Under the pieces are notes generated by a model. It worked only from the letters and a program-made list of their open reading frames with translations. It had not been told where the DNA came from and made no database searches. Both the position numbers and the translations under genes were made by a program. A stretch of 64,000 bases of DNA from Streptomyces exfoliatus (GTDB lineage Bacteria > Actinomycetota > Actinomycetes > Streptomycetales > Streptomycetaceae). The stretch lies in contig NZ_JNZP01000015.1 of the NCBI RefSeq assembly GCF_000725545.1, positions 124,001-188,000 on the forward strand. The letters are read 5' to 3'. Every line of letters starts with the position of its first letter. The stretch's first letter is position 1. Positions 54,101 through 61,731 of this stretch are shown one piece after another.

Positions 54101-54743
54101 GCTCGTAGCCGTGGTCGGTGTGGACCGGCTCCTGCGGGGCGACGGGGACACCGTGGGCCGGGGTCCCCGCGTACTGCTCGACGGGGACACCGTGCGCCGG
54201 GGTGCCGGCGTACGGGACCCCGTGCGGCGGCGTGCCGACGGGCGGAGCCGCCGGGACGCCGTGGGCCGGGGTGCCGGCGAACTGCTCGACGGGGACACCG
54301 TGCGCGGGGGTCCCGGCGAGCGGGACGCCCTGCGGCGGGGTCTGGTTCTGCGGGGCCGTCAGGACGTCGCCGAGGGCGACGGAGTCCAGCGGGGCCGTCA
54401 GGGGGTCGTTCAGCGGGTCGCCCATCGGGATCTGCGCCTCCGGGGCCGCCGGATGCGGGACGGCCGCCTGCGGGAGGCCCTGCTGCTGCGGCGCCGCCTG
54501 GTTCGGGACCACGGGTGCCGCCGGCGGGGGCGGTACGGCGACCGGCGGCGCGGGCGCGACGCCCGGCGGGTGCTCGCTCCAGGCGCCCTGGGCGCCCGGC
54601 ATCAGCAGCAGGTCGTCGTCCTCGGTGGTGTGCTCGGAGGGGTCCAGGAAGGTGTACGCGCCCGGAGCGGGGATGCCCGGCTGCTCGACCATGCCTGCGT
54701 TCTCCGGCAGCCCCTCGCCCGGGACCTGGCCGGTGTCCGTCAT
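51108..54743 (-). CDS. cobT: BluB-CobT fusion with long disordered N-terminus
   Basis: 1211 residues. About 1-640 are low-complexity Pro/Ala/Glu-rich, with several GTPAHGVP repeats (54150-54330) and an acidic end. About 640-850 form a nitroreductase-like BluB domain (DIRNGFRSDPIPHEVLLRVL, VGHSQPWDFVVIRS), which would make dimethylbenzimidazole from FMN. About 860-1211 are CobT (FAGDHGVHAQGVTPWPQEVT, GEMGIANTTASAALI), which activates DMB to its ribotide. Synthesis and activation of the lower ligand are thus on one chain. The ATG at 54743 (TDTGQVPGEG) follows GAGGGG. Coupling to cobA and cobL is by location. Confidence 0.92.
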   Translation of the reverse strand: MTDTGQVPGEGLPENAGMVEQPGIPAPGAYTFLDPSEHTTEDDDLLLMPGAQGAWSEHPPGVAPAPPVAVPPPPAAPVVPNQAAPQQQGLPQAAVPHPAAPEAQIPMGDPLNDPLTAPLDSVALGDVLTAPQNQTPPQGVPLAGTPAHGVPVEQFAGTPAHGVPAAPPVGTPPHGVPYAGTPAHGVPVEQYAGTPAHGVPVAPQEPVHTDHGYEPGILDTGAHEAAGRDSGSVDLGGVRAPAPPAAPAPQAARRPLHMGPAVPEATGGVVLSLADRGPAAVPAPAPQPAPVPVHESLVATGPAPVPVRNPGPPTTGPEYLDMPQDQHLAPQGAEPWAAQPQEAVAPQAPASPAETVVPQSGQFVQVEGNVPTTPHLAPIPQAERTQAAEPVPAAEPAEVPEAPVAVAETAAAPAEALAAPAETVEPQATEPQATETQATVPAPREAEPAAEAPEPATAEPEAAAAPEPEQAPEAEEQAPVAAETPAEPVAVAEPPLEEQTPEEAAPEAVPEEAAPEEVPVEVYAHEVPFVPEEEAPEALPEPTPEVEAEAAVTEQQPPADEAPLPEPAETLPQPVEAVDAAEDVEPEAAAEAEPAPTPAEQSEQSDQSEQSADTETDTDEAEAEAAEVDRAAVESAPAPGYADAEREAVLRVMRERRDIRNGFRSDPIPHEVLLRVLEAAHTAPSVGHSQPWDFVVIRSAETRQTMHELAQRQREAYAKSLPKARAKQFKELKIEAILDTPVNIVVTADPTRGGRHTLGRYTQPQMAPYSSALAVENLWLAARAEGLGVGWVSFFDEREMVRTLGLPEHLEVVAYLCVGYVDEFPEEPELMQAGWSKRRPLSWVVHEETYGRRALPGEEPHDLLQETVANIRPLDAKALGEAWERQKRMTKPAGALGMLEIISAQLSGLSRMCPPPIPEPAAVAIFAGDHGVHAQGVTPWPQEVTGQMVANFLGGGAVCNAFANQVGAEVCVIDVGVASELPATPGLLPRKVRPGTGDFTTGLAMTREEVLAAIEVGIETARDLVAAGNKALLTGEMGIANTTASAALISVYTGVDPTEVTGRGTGINDETHARKVDVVRRALALHQPDPADPIGVLSAVGGLEHAALVGLILGAASLRTPVILDGVSTGAAALVARAIAPESLAACIAGHRSAEPGHVAALNKLGLRPLVDLDLRLGEGTGALLALPLVQSAARVMHEVATFDSAGVTEK

Positions 54744-55048
54744 GCGTACCCCTCGCCCATCGCTTGTGCTTCCTTCAGACCTGCGCCCGTCGACAAGAAC
54801 GAGCGCGCGCGCCGCGCGGCACGAAGGACGCGCGGACACCCACACATTGTCGCGGCCTCCGGCCGTCGTGGCAGGAAGATTCGCCACGGTGGGCTGTGGA
54901 CTGCGCCACGTCGCGCGGTCCCCCCTGGTCGCGTACCACGTCAGCGGCACAAAGTGGCCACCAATTCAGGACATTGACGAACGAACCGCCGAACATCCGG
55001 ATGCGGTACAACAATCGGCCAGCCTACCTGCCCGCGCGGACGGCACGA
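54744..55048 (-). other. Upstream region of cobT
   Basis: The 305-base leader before cobT contains no gene. I looked for the conserved cobalamin riboswitch box and did not find it. There is an AT-richer patch around 54945-55010, reading toward cobT, where a promoter could sit. Confidence 0.4.
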
Positions 55049-56296
55049 TCACGGGTGGGGGTGGTCGGTCCTGCGGCCGGACAGCAGGAAGACGACCGAG
55101 CGCTCGCGTTCCGACCAGTCCTCGGGGTCGAGTCCGACGGTCTGGAGGAGGAGGCTCTCGACGGTGTAGCCGCCGTCGGCGAGGGCGGCGCCGACGGCCT
55201 CCGCCTCGTCGCGGGTGGAGGCGTGGGCGACGATGCGCTCCGGACGCCGGTCGGTGCAGGCGGTGACGACGGGAACGCCGCCGGCGGCGATGCGTACGAC
55301 ATCGGGTTCGGGCAGGTCCTCCAGGACGTGCGGGGCCCGGCCCTGGACGGTCTGGAGGGGTACGCCGTGGCGGCGGGCGGCCTGTTCCGTGCGGGCGCAG
55401 GCCGTCGGGTCGGTGTCCACCGCGATGACGGCGGCGCCGAAGCGGGCGGCGTCGACGGCGAAGGCTCCGCCCGCGCAGCCGATGTCCCAGACGAGGTCGC
55501 CCACGCGGGGTCCGAGGCGGGCGAGCTGGGCGGCGCGCAGGGACGGGTCCTCGCCCGCGCCGGTCCGTGCCGCCCGGTCCCCGGTGCCGTGCCCCCGGGG
55601 CTCGTACTCCTCCGGGGGCAGGGCCCAGCCGCGTACCGGAGGCGCTGACGGGTCCTGGCCCGACAGCCAGGGGGCGGCGGGAGTGCCGCCGGTGGTGCCG
55701 CCGATGACGAGGACGACGTTCGGGTTGCGCCAGGTGTGGTCGGCGGCCTTGTCGGAGGTGAGGACGGAGACCTGTTCGCGGTCGGTGCCGAGTTCCTCGC
55801 AGACCACGAAGGTGCGGTGGACGCCTTCGAGGAGGAGGGCGAGTTCGGCGGGTCCCGCGCCGGGCGAGGTGAGGACGGCGACCTTGGGGTGGGCGCGGCA
55901 GACGTTGACGGCGCGGCGCAGGGTGCGCTGGTGGGCGACGACGGTCCTGGCGTCCTCCCAGGGCATCCCGGCCCGGGCGAAGGCCGCGGCGACGGAGGAG
56001 ACGGCGGGGACGACCTCGACCTCCAGGCCGTGCTCGGGGGCGCGCAGGGTGCGGACGACGCCGAAGAAGCCGGGGTCGCCGTCGGCGAGGACGACGGCGG
56101 TGCCGCGGTGGCCCGCGATGCGGCGGGCGGCGAGGTCGACGCTGCCGAGGCGGACGCGTTCGGCGCCGGGCGGCACCTCGGGCAGTGCCAGGTGGTGGGC
56201 GGCGCCGGCCACGAGGGTGGCGGCGGAGAGCGCGGACCGGCCCGCCGCGGTGAGGGGTGAGCCGTCCCAGCCGATCACCGTGACGCGGTCGGCCAT
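55049..56296 (-). CDS. cobL: Precorrin-6Y C5,15-methyltransferase (CbiE-CbiT fusion)
   Basis: 415 residues. The CbiE domain (about 1-215) is a tetrapyrrole methylase: VTVIGWDGSPLTAAGR, VVLADGDPGFFGVVRTL, AVSSVAAAFARAGMPWEDA. The CbiT domain (about 245-400) has a SAM site, VGDLVWDIGCAGGAFAVD. Together they methylate C5 and C15 and decarboxylate in the cobalamin ring. The 30-residue join is Gly/Arg-rich. Same strand as cobT, about 300 bases upstream of it. Confidence 0.92.
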   Translation of the reverse strand: MADRVTVIGWDGSPLTAAGRSALSAATLVAGAAHHLALPEVPPGAERVRLGSVDLAARRIAGHRGTAVVLADGDPGFFGVVRTLRAPEHGLEVEVVPAVSSVAAAFARAGMPWEDARTVVAHQRTLRRAVNVCRAHPKVAVLTSPGAGPAELALLLEGVHRTFVVCEELGTDREQVSVLTSDKAADHTWRNPNVVLVIGGTTGGTPAAPWLSGQDPSAPPVRGWALPPEEYEPRGHGTGDRAARTGAGEDPSLRAAQLARLGPRVGDLVWDIGCAGGAFAVDAARFGAAVIAVDTDPTACARTEQAARRHGVPLQTVQGRAPHVLEDLPEPDVVRIAAGGVPVVTACTDRRPERIVAHASTRDEAEAVGAALADGGYTVESLLLQTVGLDPEDWSERERSVVFLLSGRRTDHPHP

Positions 56297-56366
56297 CGTC
56301 GTCTGTCTCCTGGTGTCGTCGCAGGTCGCGGGCGTGCCGAGCGTACCCCGGGTTCGTTCCCGGGGC

Positions 56367-57005
56367 TCAGCTCCAGTCGGTGTACGAGGAGTATCCGGCG
56401 GCCTCGGCCATCTGGTCGGCGACGCCGTCGAGGTCCTCGGGGAGGAGGCCCCAGACGATGAAGTCGGTGCGCAGTTCGGTCCAGTCGCCGCCCTCGGTGC
56501 GGGTGCGGGCTATGCAGGCGTTCCGCAGGACGCCTTCGCTGATGCAGCCGATCTTCTGGGCGACCTGCTGGGCGGCGGTGTTGTCGGCCGCCGTGCGCAG
56601 TTCGAGGCGTTCGAACATCTGGTCGCTGAAGAGCCACTGGGCGGTGGCGAGCGCGGCCTCCGAGGCGTAGCCCTCGCCGCGGGCCCAGGGGGCGACGATG
56701 TAGGAGAGCTCGGTGGAGCGGACGCGCCAGTCGGTGCTGCCCAGCTGGATGAGGCCGACCAGGCGCTGGGTGAGGAACTCGACGACGGCGAGGTCGATGC
56801 CCCGTCCCGCGGCGCGTTCGGCGGGGGCGTACTCGGTGATCCAGGTGAGGGCTGCGGCCTCGGTGAGGGGCTGGGGCACTGCGGTCCAGGCGCCGACGAG
56901 TTCGTCGTTCATCATGGCGGCGAGAGCGGGGGCGTCCGCCTCTTCGAGCGCGCGCAGCACCAACCGGTCCGTGTTGATGGAGATGTCCGGAAAGGTGGTA
57001 GTCAT
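56367..57005 (-). CDS. GNAT acetyltransferase (RimJ/RimL type)
   Basis: 212 residues from ATG 57005 (GGAG seven bases upstream). Typical RimJ/L start TDRLVLRALEEADAPALAAM, core GSTDWRVRSTELSYIVAPWA and AcCoA loop ARGEGYASEAALATAQWLF, then ELRTAADNTAAQQVAQKIGC. The acceptor may be a protein N-terminus or an antibiotic; unknown. It sits between cobL and metQ. Confidence 0.88.
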   Translation of the reverse strand: MTTTFPDISINTDRLVLRALEEADAPALAAMMNDELVGAWTAVPQPLTEAAALTWITEYAPAERAAGRGIDLAVVEFLTQRLVGLIQLGSTDWRVRSTELSYIVAPWARGEGYASEAALATAQWLFSDQMFERLELRTAADNTAAQQVAQKIGCISEGVLRNACIARTRTEGGDWTELRTDFIVWGLLPEDLDGVADQMAEAAGYSSYTDWS

Positions 57006-57106
57006 GCGCAGCTCCATGCCGTGGACCGTCCGAATCGACCGTGAACGCACAGCATGCAGCATGCGGCGGCCCCCGCGCATGGCCGGGTCGGATGTGGCCG
57101 GGGCGC

Positions 57107-57149
57107 GACGAAGGCCCCGCGCACCGGACGGGGTGCGGGGGCCTTCGTC
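57107..57149 (-). terminator. Terminator after metQ
   Basis: GACGAAGGCCCC (57107-57118) pairs with GGGGCCTTCGTC (57138-57149), with GCACC/GGTGC inside, 22 bases past the metQ stop. Confidence 0.8.
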
Positions 57150-57170
57150 GTAACGAGCTTACTGCGGGAC

Positions 57171-58028
57171 CTACTTGGCGACGGCGCCGAAGGCCGGGAT
57201 GACCGAGCCCTTGTAGGTGTCCTCGATGTACTTCTTCACCTCGGGCGAGTTGAGGAGTTCGGCGAGCTTCTGCACGCGGGCGTCCTTCTCGTTGCCCTCC
57301 TTGACGGCGAGGAAGTTGGCGTACGGGTTGCCTTCGGCCTTCTCCAGGACCAGGGCGTCCTTCGCCGGCGAGAGCTTGGCCTCGATGGCGTAGTTGCCGT
57401 TGATGACGGCGGCGTCCACGTCGTTCAGGGCGCGGGGCACGGTGGCGGCCTCCAGCTCCTTGAACTCCAGGCCCTTCTTGTCGGTGATGTCGGAGAGCTT
57501 GGCGTTGGTGCCGACACCCGGCTTGATGGTGATCAGGCCGTTCTCGGCGAGCAGCTGGAGCGCGCGGCCGCCGTTGGTGGTGTCGTTGGGGACGGCGATG
57601 GTCTGGCCGGCCTTGATGTCCTTCACCGACTTCAGGCTCTTGGAGTAGAGGCCCAGCGGCTCCAGGTGGACGTTGACCACGGGGACGATGGTGGTCTTGT
57701 TCTTCTGGTTGAAGTCGTCGAGGTACGGCTTGTGCTGGAAGAAGTTGGCGTCGACCTGGCCGGACTGGGTGGCGGTGTTCGGCAGGACGTAGTCCGTGAA
57801 CTCCTTCACCTCCAGCTTCAGGCCGGCCTTCTCGGCCAGGTTGTCCTTGACGTAGTTGAGGATGTCGGCGTGCGGCGTCGGGGACGCGGCGACGACGAGG
57901 GGCTTGTCGGCGGCGCCGGCCGTGTCCTTGGAGGAGGACGGGTCCGAGGAGGTGCCGCAGGCGCTGAGACCGAGGGCGAGGGCGGCGGCGGTGGCGATAC
58001 CGGCGGTGAGCTTGATGTTCTTACGCAC
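57171..58028 (-). CDS. metQ: Methionine ABC transporter substrate-binding lipoprotein
   Basis: 285 residues. The N-terminus is a lipoprotein signal (MRKNIKLTAGIATAAALALG, lipobox LSAC, with Cys at about 24). The NlpA/MetQ fold follows: VVAASPTPHADILNYVKDN, then VPNDTTNGGRALQLLAENGL. It should capture D/L-methionine outside the membrane and deliver it to MetNI. GTG at 58028, with AAGAGG upstream. Last gene of metN-metI-metQ, 92 bases after metI. Confidence 0.95.
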   Translation of the reverse strand: MRKNIKLTAGIATAAALALGLSACGTSSDPSSSKDTAGAADKPLVVAASPTPHADILNYVKDNLAEKAGLKLEVKEFTDYVLPNTATQSGQVDANFFQHKPYLDDFNQKNKTTIVPVVNVHLEPLGLYSKSLKSVKDIKAGQTIAVPNDTTNGGRALQLLAENGLITIKPGVGTNAKLSDITDKKGLEFKELEAATVPRALNDVDAAVINGNYAIEAKLSPAKDALVLEKAEGNPYANFLAVKEGNEKDARVQKLAELLNSPEVKKYIEDTYKGSVIPAFGAVAK

Positions 58029-58120
58029 GAAGAGTGCCTCTTTCCGGTGGTGCGGTGGACGCCTGGACAACAAGTCCGGGCTGTTCTTCGAAGGACGAAG
58101 TCTGGGGGGGCCGGGGGCCG

Positions 58121-58789
58121 TTACGCGGTACGGCCCCGGCGGGCGAGGAGTCGTACGACTCCGTCGCCGATGAGCTGGACGACGGTCACGATCAGGACCA
58201 GGACGACGACGGTGACCAGCATGAAGGTGGTGTCGAAGCGCTGGTATCCGTAGGTGACGGCCTTGGAGCCGAGGCCCTCGCCGCCGACCGCGCCGGCCAT
58301 CGCCGAGTAGCCGATGAGGACGATGACCGTGGTGGTGACGCCGGAGACCAGCGAGGGCAGGGCCTGCGGGAGCAGCACCTTGCGGACGATGGTGGGGATG
58401 CCGCCGCCCATGGCCTGGACGGCCTCGACGAGTCCGTGGTCGACCTCGCGGATCGAGGTCTCCACGAGGCGGGCGAAGAAGGGTATGGCGCCGATGGCGA
58501 GCGGCACGATCATCGCGGTGGGGCCGATGAAGGTGCCGACGACGAGGGTCGTGAAGGGGATCAGGGCGATGAGCAGGATGATGAAGGGCAGCGAGCGCCC
58601 CACGTTCACGATCGCACCGACGATCTTGTTCACGGGCCGGTTCTGCAGCAGTCCGCCCTTGTCCGTGAGGACGAGGAGGATGCCGAGCGGCAGGCCGCCG
58701 AGCACGGTGACGACGGTGGCCCAGAGGACCATGTAGAGCGTGTCGACGGTGCCCTGCTCCAGCAGGGGCTGCATCTCGGACCAGGTCAC
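58121..58789 (-). CDS. metI: Methionine ABC transporter permease
   Basis: 222 residues with five hydrophobic helices. The binding-protein-dependent permease EAA loop is in EVDHGLVEAVQAMGGGIPTI and RKVLLPQALPSLVSGV. Its GTG at 58789 overlaps the metN stop by four bases (GTGA), so translation is coupled. Confidence 0.95.
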   Translation of the reverse strand: MTWSEMQPLLEQGTVDTLYMVLWATVVTVLGGLPLGILLVLTDKGGLLQNRPVNKIVGAIVNVGRSLPFIILLIALIPFTTLVVGTFIGPTAMIVPLAIGAIPFFARLVETSIREVDHGLVEAVQAMGGGIPTIVRKVLLPQALPSLVSGVTTTVIVLIGYSAMAGAVGGEGLGSKAVTYGYQRFDTTFMLVTVVVLVLIVTVVQLIGDGVVRLLARRGRTA

Positions 58790-59859
58790 TTGGCACCTTC
58801 CTTGACCAGTGCGGTCGCGGCCGCGGCCGGCGTCTCCGCGTCTTCTTCCACGACCTCGACCTGGAGCCCCTGCTCGCGCAGGAAGCCGACCGGGACGACG
58901 TTGTCCTCGTACCGTCCGGGCAGCTCGATGCGCATCCGGCCGATCTGCCGGCCGCCGACGGTGTCCATCGCCGCGCCGAGGATGGAGATGTCGATGTTGT
59001 ACGTACGGGAGAGCTGCGAGATGACGGGCTGCGTCGCGGACTCGCCGTGGAAGGTGACGTCGACGACCGTGCGGTCGGGGCCGGTGGCGGCGCCGCTGAC
59101 CGGGAAGAGCTCGGCGGCCAGCTGGGAGCCGGGGGTGGCGAGCAGTTCGGCGACGGTGCCGGACTCGACGACGCGGCCGTGCTGCATCAGCGCGGCGGAG
59201 TCGCAGATCGTCTTCACGACGTCCATCTCGTGCGTGATGAGGAGGACCGTCAGGCCGAGCTGCTGGTTGAGGTCGCGCAGCAGCTGGAGGATGGAGCGGG
59301 TGGTCTCCGGGTCGAGCGCGCTGGTGGCCTCGTCGGAGAGCAGGACCTTGGGTTCGCCGGCGAGGGCGCGGGCGATGCCGACGCGCTGCTTCTGGCCGCC
59401 GGAGAGCTGGCCGGGGTAGGACCTGGCCTTGTCGGCGAGGCCGACCAGGTCGAGGAGTTCGAGGGCGCGGCGGGAACGCTCGGCGCCCGAGACGCCGAGG
59501 ATCTCCAGGGGGAGCTCGATGTTGTCCTTCACCGTGCGGGAGGACAGCAGGTTGAAGTGCTGGAAGACCATGCCGATGCTGCTGCGCGCCCGGCGCAGGT
59601 CCTTGCCCGCACGGCGGCTCTTCCCGGCGAGGGCGGTGAGGTCGACGCCGTCGACGGTCACGGTGCCGGAGGTGGGGCGCTCCAGGAGGTTGACGCAGCG
59701 GATGAGCGAGGACTTGCCGGCGCCGCTCTGGCCGATCACGCCGAAGACCTCGCCCTCGCGGACGTGGAGGTCGACGCCGTCCAGAGCGGTGACCTTCCGG
59801 CCGCGCGACTCGTAGACCTTGGTCAGGCCCGAAGTGGTGATCACAGGGGTTTCCGTCAC
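58786..59859 (-). CDS. metN: Methionine ABC transporter ATP-binding protein
   Basis: 357 residues. Walker A GQSGAGKSSLIR, signature LSGGQKQRVGIARAL, Walker B VLLSDEATSALDPET and the C-terminal NIL (ACT-like) domain that senses intracellular methionine and inhibits transport (QPVISQLSRTYNIDISILGA). Start taken as GTG 59859 (TETPVITTSGL); GTG 59892 would add 11 residues. Neither has a strong ribosome site, which may be relevant given the leader peptide ORF upstream. Confidence 0.94.
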   Translation of the reverse strand: MTETPVITTSGLTKVYESRGRKVTALDGVDLHVREGEVFGVIGQSGAGKSSLIRCVNLLERPTSGTVTVDGVDLTALAGKSRRAGKDLRRARSSIGMVFQHFNLLSSRTVKDNIELPLEILGVSGAERSRRALELLDLVGLADKARSYPGQLSGGQKQRVGIARALAGEPKVLLSDEATSALDPETTRSILQLLRDLNQQLGLTVLLITHEMDVVKTICDSAALMQHGRVVESGTVAELLATPGSQLAAELFPVSGAATGPDRTVVDVTFHGESATQPVISQLSRTYNIDISILGAAMDTVGGRQIGRMRIELPGRYEDNVVPVGFLREQGLQVEVVEEDAETPAAAATALVKEGAK

Positions 59860-60051
59860 TGTCGAGTGCGCGACGCGGGGTCCGTCACGCACGGGGCATT
59901 CGTCTTCGGACAGTCAGGCGCACGGAGGCCGGTCCGGCGGGTGGCCGGGCACCGGTGGTGCGCGGGGCGGGCACGGTCCGCCGCCTGTCGGCGGGAGGAA
60001 CGGCACGGCCGTCGGGTCTCGCTTCGGGGCGCGAAACTCAGGCGGGGGCCC
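59860..60051 (-). promoter_or_regulatory. Potential attenuator region between leader peptide and metN
   Basis: The minus strand has several short complementary stretches that could form alternative hairpins, e.g. around 59986-60000 (CGCCG/GGCGGCG type), GCACC/GGTGC near 59950 and GGCC/GGCC near 59925. I cannot fold it here, so the structure is unproven. Confidence 0.35.
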
Positions 60052-60138
60052 TCAGAAGGCGCACATTCGACACATACAACGAGCACCGGGCGTCGTGATC
60101 GCCTCGGTCGCAAGGATGCGGCTGCTCGTCGTGGTCAT
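60052..60138 (-). CDS. Putative Cys/Met-rich leader peptide ahead of metN
   Basis: ATG 60138 to TGA 60052 encodes 28 residues, MTTTSSRILATEAITTPGAR, then CMCRMCAF. Three Cys and two Met occur within six codons just before the stop. No ribosome site precedes the ATG. Instead TTGTTC (60171-60166), a 16-base spacer and TACTTG (60149-60144) end five bases before it, so the mRNA could begin at the ATG (leaderless). About 190 GC-rich bases with several potential hairpins then separate it from metN. Likely a sensor of charged tRNA-Cys or tRNA-Met; inference. Confidence 0.6.
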   Translation of the reverse strand: MTTTSSRILATEAITTPGARCMCRMCAF

Positions 60139-60143
60139 GTCTG

Positions 60144-60171
60144 CAAGTAAAGCATGCGCAGTCGCGAACAA
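60144..60171 (-). promoter_or_regulatory. Candidate promoter for the leader peptide-metNIQ transcript
   Basis: On the minus strand TTGTTC (60171-60166) and TACTTG (60149-60144) are 16 bases apart in an AT-richer patch. The predicted start coincides with the leader ATG at 60138. Confidence 0.5.
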
Positions 60172-60407
60172 AAGGGGGCTGTCCGAATAGCGGACGTCAT
60201 TGAGACGCCATGCGGACAGTACGGAGGCTGCCGTTCCGCTCTGTTTCCCGTGCGTGGCCTGCGCGGAAGGACCGTGTGGGCCGCCGCCTTCGACGGTCCA
60301 CGGCGGCCGGTGCGATGGGGGGTTGTGGCCAAGGCCACGGTCCGCACGTCCGCCGCCGACAGGGGGCGAGGGCATCGGGCCTTATCGACCGTAATACCCT
60401 CGGGCGC

Positions 60408-60770
60408 ATGCTTGACGCCCTGACGGTCGCGGTCTCCGTGGCCGCGCTCGCCCTCGCCGCCTGGTGCGGCTTCGCCGCCTTCCGCGACCAGTCGACCAAG
60501 GACTGGCACTTCATCGGCATGGCCGTGGTGACCTTCCTCGTCCTGGTCCAGCTGATCGTCGGGATCGTGCAGCTGGCGCGCGGCGAGAAGGCCGAGGAGG
60601 GCGCGACGATCTTCGTCGCCTATCTGATCGGGGCGCTGTGCGCGGTCCCCATCGCCGGGTTCATGTCGCTCGCGGAGCGGAGCCGGTGGGGTTCGGCCAC
60701 GGTGGCCGCGGGCGCGGTCGTCCTGGCCGTGCTCGAAGTGCGTCTCCACGACATCTGGACGGTGGGCTGA
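60408..60770 (+). CDS. Small membrane protein, function unknown
   Basis: 120 residues with four hydrophobic segments (LTVAVSVAALALAAWCGFAA, FIGMAVVTFLVLVQLIVGIV, FVAYLIGALCAVPIAGF, SATVAAGAVVLAVLEVRLHD). Its ATG at 60408 lies within GGGCGCATG. It is two bases before the next gene, so the pair is an operon. The family is conserved in Streptomyces but unnamed to me. Confidence 0.75.
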   Translation: MLDALTVAVSVAALALAAWCGFAAFRDQSTKDWHFIGMAVVTFLVLVQLIVGIVQLARGEKAEEGATIFVAYLIGALCAVPIAGFMSLAERSRWGSATVAAGAVVLAVLEVRLHDIWTVG

Positions 60771-60772
60771 TC

Positions 60773-61201
60773 ATGACCGCGACTCAGGAGAAGGCGGAGC
60801 GCGGCACGCGGACCCGTCTCGTCACGGGGCCCGGGATCCTGCTCGTCTGGCTGTACGGCGTGATGTCGGTCGGCGCGGTCTCCCGCTCGATCTACCAGAT
60901 CGCCACCGAGTTCGGCCGGGCGCCGCTCGCGTACACCCTGTCGGCGGTGGCCGCGGTCGTGTACGCCTTCATCACGTACACGCTGGTACGCGGCGGGGAG
61001 AAGGCCCGCAGGGCGGCGCTGGTGTGCTGCGCCGCCGAGCTCGCGGGCGTACTGGTCGTCGGGACGTGGACGCTGGTCGAGCCGTCCGCCTTCCCGGACG
61101 CGACGGTCTGGTCGGACTACGGCTACGGCTACCTGTTCATTCCGGTGCTGCTGCCGCTGACCGGCATCTGGTGGCTGCGGAGGTCCCGTACGGCCGCCTG
61201 A
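60773..61201 (+). CDS. Small membrane protein paired with the preceding gene
   Basis: 142 residues with four hydrophobic segments (ILLVWLYGVMSVGAVSRSIY, LAYTLSAVAAVVYAFITYTL, ALVCCAAELAGVLVVGTWTL, GYLFIPVLLPLTGIWWL) and a conserved-looking aromatic loop (VWSDYGYGYLF). Starts two bases after the upstream stop. Convergent with the GNAT gene, separated by one base. Confidence 0.75.
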   Translation: MTATQEKAERGTRTRLVTGPGILLVWLYGVMSVGAVSRSIYQIATEFGRAPLAYTLSAVAAVVYAFITYTLVRGGEKARRAALVCCAAELAGVLVVGTWTLVEPSAFPDATVWSDYGYGYLFIPVLLPLTGIWWLRRSRTAA

Positions 61202-61202
61202 G

Positions 61203-61694
61203 TCAGGCGGCCTTCTCCAGGGTCACCAGGGTGAGCCTGGGGCCGACCTCTCGGGTGCCGACCTGGGCGTAGCCCTTGCTGCGGTAGAGCCGCAGATTGC
61301 CGTCGCTGCGGTGGCCGGTGAAGAGCTGGAAGCGCTTGGCGGACGCCTCCGCCGGGGCCGCGTCGGCGCCGAAGTGGCGCTCGATGCCGTCGAGTAGCCG
61401 GCCGCCGAGGCCGTGCCGCCGCATGCGCGGGTGGACGATGAGCTTGGCGATCCGTACCGTGCCGTCCTCGTCGAGGCGGGCCCGCACGGAGGCGACGACC
61501 TCGTCACCGAGCCGCGCCACCAGACCGTGGCCCTCGTCCAGTTCGGCGCGCAGCTCGTCGAGCGTCTGGGTGAGCGGCTCGATGGACCAGTCCCCGTACA
61601 GCTCCGCCTCGCTCTGGTAGCAGAGGTACTGCAGCTTCAGGATGTGCTCCGCGTCCCGCGCGTCCGCCGCTGAGATGGTCACACTCAGGCCCAT
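61203..61694 (-). CDS. GNAT acetyltransferase
   Basis: 163 residues from ATG 61694 (GGGAGG upstream). SADARDAEHILKLQYLCYQS starts the fold; the AcCoA loop is LIVHPRMRRHGLGGRLLDGI and the C-terminal motif LFTGHRSDGNLRLYRSKGYA. The acceptor is unknown. Confidence 0.85.
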   Translation of the reverse strand: MGLSVTISAADARDAEHILKLQYLCYQSEAELYGDWSIEPLTQTLDELRAELDEGHGLVARLGDEVVASVRARLDEDGTVRIAKLIVHPRMRRHGLGGRLLDGIERHFGADAAPAEASAKRFQLFTGHRSDGNLRLYRSKGYAQVGTREVGPRLTLVTLEKAA

Positions 61695-61731
61695 GTGTGC
61701 ACGCCTCCCGCTCATCTGGTCGATCATCGGT

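Noticed and set aside
50922..54977. Plus-strand open frame of over 1300 codons opposite cobT
   Set aside because: It is low-complexity Arg/Gly/Leu and antisense to clear BluB and CobT domains.
54744..55048. Cobalamin riboswitch upstream of cobT
   Set aside because: The conserved box and stem arrangement of the B12 riboswitch was not found on either strand.
60116..60190. 24-codon plus-strand ORF opposite the leader peptide
   Set aside because: It has no ribosome site or downstream partner and is antisense to the stronger minus-strand leader ORF.
59860..60407. SAM (S-box or SAM-IV-type) riboswitch upstream of metN
   Set aside because: The characteristic core (GGCAACC-like and AGAG blocks) is not visible; the leader-peptide model fits better.
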